The notes below the pieces were generated by a model that was given only the letters and a program-made list of their open reading frames with translations, had not been told where the DNA came from and ran no database searches. A stretch of DNA of 64,000 nt, taken from contig NW_022145520.1 in the NCBI RefSeq assembly GCF_000002235.5, positions 1,774,501 to 1,838,500 on the forward strand, given 5' to 3'. Shown here in pieces: positions 55,411 through 64,000 of this stretch. This stretch comes from Strongylocentrotus purpuratus. Lineage: Eukaryota > Echinodermata > Echinoidea > Camarodonta > Strongylocentrotidae. The translations under genes and the position numbers were made by a program. Positions within the stretch are counted from its first letter, which is position 1. The number at the start of each line of letters is the position of its first letter.

Positions 55411-57185
55411 AGTGTTAGGCTTCTAGTTATCTATGCTCTAAATCCTCATATGAGTTTCCTTTTTGATACAATTGATGAAAGAGGAAATTCAAGTGTGACA
55501 ATTATCTACAAAACATGTGCAAACTTGTGTCTTTTGTGAATTGTAAATCTGTTCTCAATCCATTGACTTGGGAAATGACATATATGTTAAGCCCATAAAG
55601 GCAATGCAGATGTAGTATGAGGTTTACTTAATAGATTCAGAACATTACTACTGATGCTACGTAATAATGTTTGTATTTCTACAACACTCAAAAGTGAGTC
55701 ACAACAGTTCTGGTTGAATTTCATGGCCACAGAACTATTAATTGCCAGAACCATGTCATTATTAATGTTCCCAAGAAGCTGCAGTGTGTACACATGTCAG
55801 TCTGGCAACCGTCTAGACCCGAGATCATCTCATGAATCTTCATCACTTATCGTTTTCTTCAAACAATGTCAAATATTCGACAGAAATACCGCCTGTTTGT
55901 AAAGGAAAGGCAAACAGAAACGGGACTGTTGCAGAGATACACTCATGTTTCCAAACACTGTATCTAGATACAGAACATTTGTTGATTGTTGTGTCTGATG
56001 GGTCACATTACGAGATCAAACAGACAAATCTCTGTCATGTACAAAATCAAATACCTTCAGTGCCTCATCCACACCCGATATGGTAAAACTCCTCTGAAAC
56101 CACAGCTGAATATTGGAGAAACATCTCATGTGTTAACAAATATGAAGGAATATCATGGGGACATGGACATAGAGAGAGAGAGAGAGAGAGAGAGAGATTA
56201 AGAAAGTAAGAGAGGGGAACAGAAAAGCAGACAGATAAATCACGCACAAGTCCTATGGCAGGGAGAAAAAATACAGGGGGGCTCGGGGTGAATGAGCCCT
56301 CGAAATGCCAAAAAGATCCCCCTGAAAAATAATAAAAGAGGCCCCCAAAATGTGCATAGAGTTCAATGCAAAACAAATTAAAGTGTTATTTTTCTGCAAG
56401 CAAGCTTGAAAAGTAGCCCCAGAAATGTTTTAAATATTTTTCCCCCTGCTATGAAACAGAACATAAGAGGTATTAGACAAACACACAGAGAGAAAGAGAG
56501 ACAGAGAGACAGAGGGACTAAGCCTGAGTCATTACGGTTTTTGTGCTAAACGGTTAACCGTATACGGGCGGTTTCGTTTAACCGTTTAATAATAATCTGA
56601 AAAAGTGAAAATACAGTATTTGTAATAGTGCTGTAGCTCGGAACCCTGCTGGTCTTCAGACTGTCGGGCTGAGCATTCCCAGCCCCGGACTATGGCACAA
56701 ATTGGGTCATCCTGATAAACAGAGACCAGTAATAAACAACATAAAACATGTCTTATTATTCCTCATCTGAATTTGATATCATGATTAACCTTGCAAAGTT
56801 ACTCTGTGAAGATAGCTGATCTGTGACGTGTTTATATATGCCTTTGCAATGCAATGTTTGCACATGTCAGGGAGAGAGCTCCCTGCATGTATCATTGCCA
56901 TATGAAATTATGTGGAAGTGTGTATCACACACACCCAAGACACACCCTGCAATGAGCTGATCCAAGTTAGTGACCAATCAGGAAGGTTCTCTAGCTATGT
57001 GGGTGGAGTTTGATACCAGCATAAATTACAGGTTGGTGACCGCGCGTGCTTTCACCATACCCAGTTCAGTGGGAGGTCAAGAAGCCACGCCCACATGTAC
57101 CTTTTCTTATTACTGCACTCTCAGCTCACAACTTTCTAAATGTTTACACATTCGATGGTCAGTTCCTCTCACATCCCTTCTCCCC
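55411..57185. other. Intergenic with short (GA)n
   Basis: No coding exon recognised. A pure (GA)n run lies at 56171-56197, a GAGAGACAGAG stretch near 56487-56515, and a TTAACCGTTTA-type palindromic patch at 56545-56590. Confidence 0.45.
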
Positions 57186-57189
57186 CGAG

Positions 57190-57213
57190 TCTCTCTCTCT
57201 CTCTCTCTCTCAA
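57190..57213. repeat. (TC)n microsatellite
   Basis: Pure CT dinucleotides. Confidence 0.9.
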
Positions 57214-57557
57214 TATTAATATCCATCCCTTGCCGACTCGCCCCCTAAAATAATGTTCATATATAAATAAAATACAAAAATATTGATAACAATAATAATT
57301 GAAGTTTTAGAAATATCAATAAACAAAGTCTTGGATATTGTGAGTAATTTAAGTTTTTGATCATTCTTCAATTTAGCCGATTAACACAGCCACCCTTTCT
57401 ATCTAGTCTCACTTGTTTTACTTCTTTACTCTCTCGTGTCCCTGCCTCGTCCATGCAGGGACGTGCAGGGACATGCTAGCCCATGCATGCTCTCTCAGTC
57501 ACACACACATGTACACACAAACCTCCGGCGCCCAAATACACTGTACATACACACAGA

Positions 57558-58245
57558 TGGAGAGCAAGGACAAGGAAGGGAGAAGCAGAGAGAAAGAGAG
57601 AGAGGCAAAGAGAAGAGACGAGAAGAGAAGAGAAGAGAAGAGAAGAGAAGAGAAGAGAGAAGCAGAGACAGACAGAGACAGAGACAAGGCCAAGGAAGGG
57701 AGAAGCAGAGAGAAAGAGAGAGAGGCAAAGAGAAGAGACGAGAAGAGAAGAGAAGAGAAGAGAAGAGAGAAGCAGAGACAGACAGAGACGGAGACAAGGA
57801 CAAGGAAGGGAGAAGCAGAGAGAAAGAGAGAGAGGCAAAGAGAAGAGACGAGAAGAGAAGAGAAGAGAAGAGAAGAGAGAAGCAGAGACAGACAGAGATA
57901 GAGACAAGGACAAGGAAGGGAGAAGCAGAGAGAAAGAGAGAGAGGCAAAGAGAAGAGATGAGAAGAGAAGAGAAGAGAAGAGAAGAGAGAAGCAGAGACA
58001 GACAGAGACAGAGACAAGGACAAGGAAGGGAGAAGCAGAGAGAAAGAGAGAGGCAAAGAGAAGAGAAGAGAGAAAAGAGAAGCAGAGAGACAGAGAGAGA
58101 GAGACGAATAGAAGAGAGAAGCAGAGAGAAAGACAAAGAGAAGGAAAGAGAGAAGCAGAGAGATAGAGAGAGAGAGGTAAAAAAAAGAAGGGAAGACAAA
58201 ACCAGAGAGAGACAAAGAGAAGGGAAGAGAGAAGCAGACAGATAA
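57558..58245. repeat. Polypurine higher-order repeat, ~110-118-bp units
   Basis: Five units start with GACAAGG(A/C)CAAGGAAGGG at about 57567, 57684, 57796, 57904 and 58016, each followed by AGAAGCAGAGAGAAAGAGAG, GGCAAAGAGAAGAGA and a block of (AGAAG)n, then GCAGAGACAGACAGAG. Decayed units continue to 58245. The + strand is almost free of T, so no stop codon can arise, which explains the three overlapping frames of more than 200 codons. Confidence 0.95.
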
Positions 58246-58259
58246 ATTAGGAACACGCA

Positions 58260-59295
58260 AGAGTCCTAGGCTATGGCATGATAGGTATCACTTCTCATCA
58301 GGTAAATTAAAGTTATGACTGGATCAGAAAGCTAGAAATCAGCTGGCAGGCGTGGACACCCTTATCAGATCCCCCACCTTCTTCAAAACTAGAACACCTA
58401 GCCCCGCTTCAAGGAAAACAGAATTTTTAAGAATTTGCAGAATACCTCATTTTAGTCAAAGAAGTTACAGGAAAGGCTACTCAAAATATACCCAGACCAA
58501 ATTTTGTATCTGTTATCATTGTCTGCCTCAAAGGCGATTTGTATTAAACATTGTTGTTCTTCATAATGTAATAATAAGATCAATGAGAAATCTGAGGAAA
58601 AGAAAAATTGCCTCAAAACAGACTAGAAATGAAATTATGATGTGTAAAAATCAAATTAGCAATCAACTTGGATTTAGGGGGAAGAGAGTTCACTTTTTCT
58701 ACCAGTATATTTTGTTTGGTATTTACTGTATCATGTCAGCAAATCAATATTGACCACAGGTGAATATCTATCGCTCTACGAAACACACACCGCATATCAA
58801 ATTATATGTATATACATTTTCTTTGTTTACATAATAGTTAATACCATGTTTTTTATTCTATTTCAATCGATAGTCAAATGTTTGTTTTGTATTCACCCTA
58901 TCCGCATGAAGTCAAATAAAATACGATGACAACACGAAGAAGAAAAAAAAATCATTTCAGATGTCATTGGACTCATTGGAGAATCAAGCAAATCCTTTTT
59001 TTTTTAAAGGGCATAACATGAATAACAGTATAAGCTTGAGCAAATATGAATCACCGGAGGAATATTCAAAGGATTTTGTTTTATTTTGTTCCCGACATTC
59101 CCCCCCCCCCCTTTATTAAGGTATATTTTAACAATAACTCTTGCTTGTCTTACCTGCATCTTAGTTACAAATACTGCTAGTAAATGATACAATTGCTTTC
59201 AAAAAAGTATTTATATCACTTTGTTCATTTATGCTAATGAAACTTCTCTATAAAAATGCCCACCAAATAAATTAAAGCATAATGAGTATGAATAC
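58260..59295. other. Intergenic, no gene seen
   Basis: The 133-codon frame at 58352-58753 starts with TTG, is Arg/Lys/Ile-rich and shows no family motif. A C run lies at 59101-59111. Confidence 0.4.
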
Positions 59296-59299
59296 AAAC

Positions 59300-59770
59300 T
59301 AATCTTGAAGACAGCGACAAATCAGAGAAGCATACTAGTGAAAGTTTCAATGAAATTGGACAAAAAATGATTTTAAAAAAAAGGAAAAAAAAGTAGCTAC
59401 AATCACTATAGGTATGGGCTTTACAAATTGGCTGAATCAGTTATGTCTCTATGATGTAGTGGCAGACAACTTATCCATTTGTTTCAACGCAAAAATTGAC
59501 TGAAATTTCAATTTTTCAAATATGTATGACTCAGGATGGTCTTTTCTTTTTAAATGGCCTGTCATAATATACTTTCCATAATTTGATTTGATCAGTGCCC
59601 AAGGGTGAAGGCACTAGGGAGAAAAATATTTTTCAAACATTCATAACTGTCTTAGTATTGGTCCGATTTATTTCAAACTTCCTGCCAGTCCAAGAATCTC
59701 ATTTTCTGCTTTGAAAGTCAAACAAATGAATTTATCACAATGGTGGGATAGCCCTTTCAGCATGCATAAA
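59300..59770 (+). repeat. Dispersed repeat, copy 2 of 2 (see 21170)
   Basis: CTAGTGAAAGTTTCAATGAA, GGACAAAAAATGA, TATGACTCAGGATG, AGTGCCCAAGGGTGAAGGCA, CCGATTTATTTCAAACTTCC and GATAGCCCTTTC follow the order seen at 21170-21690. Confidence 0.65.
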
Positions 59771-60006
59771 AGGCATTCGTTGCACATAGCTTCGTTCACA
59801 TTCCCACTTGCTATTCAATTACAATGAAAAGGGTTATCATTTTGCCTCGACAGTTTACTGCAACGTGTATGAACAAGGCAACATGAGTGTATTGTTGTTT
59901 GATTAACCTGTTGCATCCTGGATATCCAGTTCCCAATGTATATGGCAACAAGCCACCCATGTCATGAGAGTCACTGGGTTCAGGAAGGTTTGGGGGAAAT
60001 GAGTAA

Positions 60007-60384
60007 AGAGGCCTGTCTCCATCAGCTCGAAGTTGCCAAATAGCCCGCTGATTTGGGAAATAATCCTGAAGTTATAAATTGCGTCTTGATCAGCTCGAGA
60101 CTTGACCTCGAAACGTGAAACTCGAGCTTAAGAAATTTGCCCAAGATATTTTGCTCAGCGTTCGCGCACAGTGCGAGTCTTCGGGCTGGTGAGGACGCAC
60201 CTGACAAATAGCGGGATATTTTGCAAACTAGCCAAAGAAATCTTGGGATGATTATCTTAACCAAATATCCTGCTAATTGCAGCTTCAGGCTGATGAAGAC
60301 GCAAATTAACTGGATAATTTGTGATCGGAATAGTTCAAATAGCGGGATATTTGGCAATCTCGAACTGATGAGGACAGGCCTATT
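60007..60384. mobile_element. MITE family D, copy 3
   Basis: GAGGCCTGTCTCCATCAGCT then CGAA and TCGAACTGATGAGGACAGGC then CTA form inverted ends. Inside are GCGGGATATTTTGCAAACTA, AACCAAATATCCTGCTAATT and GTGATCGGAATAGTT. The 126-codon antisense frame is the element. Confidence 0.88.
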
Positions 60385-60579
60385 GACTCTATAGGATTTC
60401 AAGGGTAAGAGGGAAGAAATCCCTTCGCATGACGCGATCTATACCCCCTTCGCGATATCAAACAGCGTTCTTTCAAGATAATATTTAATGTCATGGGATT
60501 AAAACAATCCTAGTTGCCCTTGGATTAATATTAAGTTATTCAACTCTCCTTCGACGATCAGTGATTGAATAAGAAACGG

Positions 60580-60801
60580 AATGAGTAGTAGTAGAAGCGA
60601 TAGTAGAACTTACATGATGCAAAAGTAGAAATAGTAGTGTGGTATCAGTAGTAGGGAAAGTAATACTCATAAACAGCAAAAGGGCTTGTAGACACAGTCG
60701 TGGTCATATTCATCATAGTAGAAGTAGTAGTAGTAGAAGTAGTAGTAGCAGTAATAGTAGCAGTACTAGTAGCAGTGGCAGTAGCAGCGGCAGTAGCAGT
60801 G

Positions 60802-60861
<60 letters not shown>

Positions 60862-60964
60862 ATAATAGTAGTCATATAAGAAGTAGCAGTACTATTTGTC
60901 GTCGTTGTTCTCGTAATAGTAGTAGTAGTCGTAGAAGTAGTAGTCGTAGTAGTAGTAGTCGTAG

Positions 60965-61005
<41 letters not shown>

Positions 61006-61300
61006 TAGTAGTAGTTAGTTGTAGTAGTAGTAGTAGTAGTAGTAGTAGAAGTAGTAATATTAGTAGTAGTAGCAGCAGTAGCAGTATTAGTAGCCATAGA
61101 AGTAGTAGCAGTAGTATTCGTTGTTGTTCTCTTAATAGTAGAAGTAGTAATAGAAGTAGTAGTAGTCGTAGTAGTAGTAGTTGTTCCAGTAGTAGTCGTA
61201 GTAGTAGTCGTAGTAGTAGTCATAGTAGTAGTCGCCATAGTTGTCATCATCATCATCATCGTCGTCGTAGTAGTAGTAGTACAAGAAACAGAAGTGATAG
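60580..61300. repeat. (TAG)n / (AGC)n trinucleotide tract, ~0.7 kb
   Basis: Long runs of GTAGTAGTA interrupted by AGCAGT, AGAAGT, CGTAGT and CATAGT, ending in (CAT)n at 61245-61258. The Ser-rich + frame and Thr-rich - frame are composition artefacts. Confidence 0.95.
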
Positions 61301-61329
61301 AAGGATGTTGCCTGCTATGTTTTTGTAAT

Positions 61330-61965
61330 AATAGCAGTGGGAGAAGTAGCGGTAATAGAAGAAATCATCTACACAATTCAAGTCAAACTGATAATCGAAA
61401 CAACCACTTGTTTATCTTGCAGTAAATTTGTTCAGACAAGTAGTATCAGTAACCACCTCATAAAAGCGACTTCTAATCTGTGATCCTTCATCATATCAAT
61501 CCATACTTCTTGACCTTATCTCAAAAAGTTCATCCTTAGAATTTAGACTCTGATATGACTCATGTGACATCCCCAAGATAAAAAGCTGTAGCCATAGTAA
61601 CCATGCTGGTTACAACACCCTGTTGCTATACAAGTTACAGAATCTACAATATTTGGCTGAATGTTGACAACGATTTCTTGTTCAAGTACATGACTTAGGA
61701 GTTCCATCTTGCAAAGTGAAAAGTTAATAAAGAGTATCTATTCACAGCATTAGAAGGAATAACCTTCACCTTTGTGAAGAAAGCCACAATTCTTCACCTC
61801 ATTAACTACCTAGTATATACCAATATCTTCTATTAAAACTAGCCATCAATAAATTAATTTTTTGTCCAAATTAAATATGTAACAAATGGTATTAAAAATG
61901 AACCTTAAAAGACCTCTTGAAAAATGGATGATATCACACAGAGAAGCAGTAAAGGGAGTGACATA
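61330..61965. other. Intergenic, no gene seen
   Basis: No recognised repeat or exon. Confidence 0.4.
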
Positions 61966-62412
61966 CAGCCTTTTCACACACAGCTAAAATTCATCGTATC
62001 TAGAGATGATTAGAATCACTCAACAGTTTTAAACATGTTTATAGACAAAATTTCCCAGTGTGAACATCGTTTATACGATGTTGGGATAGATACGAAGTCG
62101 CGATCCATACGCCCCTAAAAGCAGGCTGCAGATACGAAGTTCGTATCTAGAGAGCTTGACATTTTGTGTGTGAAAGGAAATTCGTGTTTAAACGTGTTTA
62201 AACTGGATGGAGCGTGCGCTTTGATTGACATGACATGACCTTCAATGCGCAATGGCACTACTGCGCATTTTACGAGCAGTAGTTAATCACGAAACTATTA
62301 ACGATCGCAACGAAATTTCTGTGTGTGAAAGGCTCGTGATTAGTTTAAACACGTTCGAAACACGTTTATACTAGTCATGTTTATAGAATTTTAGCTGTGT
62401 GTGAAAAGGCTG
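61966..62412. mobile_element. MITE with 27-bp inverted ends (CAGCCTTTTCACACACAG)
   Basis: CAGCCTTTTCACACACAGCT then AAAATTC and GAATTTTAGCTGTGTGTGAA then AAGGCTG are exact inverted ends. ATA lies on both flanks and may be a 3-bp target duplication. The body has TTTAAACGTGTTTAAAC, ATCGTTTATACGAT and GATACGAAGTTCGTATC palindromes. 447 bp, non-coding. Confidence 0.92.
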
Positions 62413-62419
62413 ATAGACA

Positions 62420-62670
62420 AAGAGTCTTCAGATGAGATAAAGAAAGAAAAGGGGCAGAAAAGGAAAAGGGAGAGGGGGTGACAGAAGAGAGATGTATAGG
62501 GAGAGGAGAGAAGGACAGGAGAGAAGGGGAGGAAGGAGAGGAGAGAGAGATAGAGAGATGGGAAGATGGGAGGGAAGTGGGAAAACAAAGAGAAGGGAAA
62601 GATAGAAAAAGAGGGGAGAGAGAGAGAGAGAGAGAGTGAGTGAGAGAGAGAGATAGAGAGATAAATAAGT
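62420..62670. repeat. GA-rich low-complexity tract
   Basis: AGAAAAGGGG, GGAGAGGAGAGA and a (GA)n run at about 62615-62655. Antisense Ser/Leu/Pro frames are artefacts. Confidence 0.85.
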
Positions 62671-62934
62671 GGAGAGGAGATGGTATATCGCCAGTGTTGC
62701 TTACAAGTGAGTGACAATGCTAAAATGGCCAAGATGAGGTAATTGATGGAATTTGACACTTCTCCCTCTTCTTACAAGACAATTTATCTCTCATGGGTAT
62801 AGCTAGTCCCATCTTCAACCTGTATACAACCAGATTTACGAACCCTGACATTCAAGCTCAATATTAAATTTGATGCTTCTTTGTTCTTTCAGCCACCATT
62901 AGAAAGATTTAACGTTTTATTTAACATTTGGAAG

Positions 62935-63080
62935 GGGTCTGGAGTGAGCTTTTTACAGTGTGTATGCATGAGCACTATGTTTAAAAATTGAAATGGGGGG
63001 GGGGGTCTGGACTTGGGCTTTGGGTGCCCAGGTGGCCCAATTGCCTGACAATGTCGAGCCTTGATTAAAGGTATAACATT
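62935..63080 (+). repeat. Dispersed repeat with G run
   Basis: ATTGAAATGGGGGGGGGG then TCTGGACTTGGG, TTGGGTGCCCAGGTGGCCC and TGTCGAGCCTTGATT are paralleled at 49378-49520 (TTGAAATTTGGGAGG, TGGACTTTGG, GGCACCCATGTGTCCC, TGTCAAGCC). It is a diverged pair. Confidence 0.5.
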
Positions 63081-64000
63081 TGAAAGACTATTGATCTAAA
63101 CTGTAAGGATATCAAGATGATATCACCCCCCCCCCCCAAGAAAAAAAAAGAAAACATTGGCCAAATTTTTCTTTTTCCAAACATACATTTAGATATGTTA
63201 CTTTTGTTGCTATTGGGACAGAGCTAATACAAAAAGACAATGTGGTACACATCCATTTTCTTTGTTTGCATAATTAAACAATTTTTTTGTCTGTAAACGT
63301 ACTTTCAAAAGTCTTTACTTGTGGTCTGGAATGTGCAAAGATCCATGCTAAGATGATAATAATGCATATGTATAACAAATGTCAAGCAATATCTTTGTTG
63401 TTTGTCTTGGGTGTACAGATCTATTTAACAATGAAACAAATCAGACCTTTAATACAAAATTAAAGGAAGCTTATATTTTGCTTGATAACTGAGCTTGGCT
63501 CAGATTATAAGGCTAACAGTTTCAAACCAGTTTCTTGGATTAACAAAAAAATGAAACAATCAAGACTATCTTCCAAAGCTCCATATATTTTGGCTTGATA
63601 ATGAGCTTGGCCCGATTCTTGGATGATTCACATATTATTGTAAGCCACCGAGACGGAACGTCAAGTTTGATGAAAGTAACAGGTGTAAACAAAGTGTCTA
63701 GCTGACTAGTCGACATAACTGGCATGACAACAAAATAGGAGTGTTGGCATGCGGGTGTGTTCAGACATTAAATAGCAGACATACATGGAATATATTACCT
63801 ACAGTGTACTAATTGAAAGCAAAAACAAAGTTTCCACTCTTGCCAAACGAGAGAAATACAACAAGTTAAAAAGGATAAAGAGAACCAGAACACAGCATGA
63901 GTGTTTATTATTAATCAAAGAAATTATGTGAGTTTTATTTGTATTACCGGTATTGATGACAGCTATCAATAATAATGTACTGATTGATATAGTGCGTGAA
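63081..64000. other. Intergenic to window end
   Basis: No gene recognised. Two related words (TTGCTTGATAACTGAGCTTGG near 63478 and TTGGCTTGATAATGAGCTTGG near 63591) suggest a small old duplication. A C run lies at 63126-63139. Confidence 0.4.

Noticed and set aside
55189..55539. 116-residue + strand frame
   Set aside because: Starts inside a dispersed repeat whose other copy (46.7 kb) is not open in the same frame.
57413..58260. Several 145-269-codon frames on both strands
   Set aside because: Polypurine repeat without T on one strand; open frames are unavoidable.
60022..60402. 126-codon - strand frame
   Set aside because: Coincides with MITE family D copy 3.
60639..61328. Poly-Ser (+) and poly-Thr (-) frames
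   Set aside because: Translation of the (TAG)n-type trinucleotide tract.
1..64000. CRISPR arrays, bacterial operons, riboswitches
   Set aside because: The window is clearly animal nuclear DNA; repeats are transposons or satellites with no spacer pattern.

Overview
The window is animal nuclear DNA: AT-rich, with short coding exons, GT-AG introns, many small inverted-repeat transposons, tRNA-derived SINEs and long simple-sequence tracts. The repeat style (dispersed short foldback and TIR elements, long G/C runs, SINEs with a tail like GTAAAGCGCTTTGAG) suggests an echinoderm, most likely a sea urchin. That assignment is inference and was not checked by a search.

Four protein-coding loci can be read with confidence. 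MRPL20, a mitochondrial ribosomal protein, has five complete exons on the + strand at 1028-4195. UBE2J2, an ER-anchored ubiquitin-conjugating E2, has five complete coding exons on the - strand at 16781-10964. Two divergent tandem copies of B3GALT6, the galactosyltransferase II of the proteoglycan linker, lie on the + strand at 18910-19917 and 28757-29743; each has its whole CDS in one exon just downstream of a 5'UTR splice acceptor. The two last exons of a MEPCE/Bin3-type 7SK methylphosphate capping enzyme lie on the - strand at 45361-42384. Its conserved C-terminus is followed by an unusual tail of about 320 residues with repeats and SUMO-like motifs. The rest of that gene was not found in the window.

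MRPL20, UBE2J2 and B3GALT6 are also neighbours in human 1p36.33, so the first 30 kb looks like an old animal linkage group, here with a duplicated B3GALT6. The genes do not form a pathway together: they cover mitochondrial translation, ER protein turnover, Golgi glycosaminoglycan synthesis and 7SK RNA capping.

Most of the remaining sequence is repeats. 1-715 is a GA-rich minisatellite with an approx. 302-bp higher-order period. 1.6-16 kb holds MITEs, mainly in introns. 20.8 kb has a telomere-like tract inside inverted repeats. 24.5 kb is (CT)n. 26.9-28.2 kb is a CTCATC/CTCACT minisatellite between the two B3GALT6 copies. 37.5-39.4 kb has tandem repeats. 45.6 kb and 54.2 kb each hold a large snapback hairpin. 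49.6-51.7 kb is a dense cluster of MITEs and a SINE. 57.5-58.25 kb is a polypurine higher-order repeat. 60.6-61.3 kb is a (TAG)n-like tract. Long open frames inside the low-complexity tracts are artefacts of composition. 33.2-37.4 kb and most of 58-64 kb contain no gene I can support.
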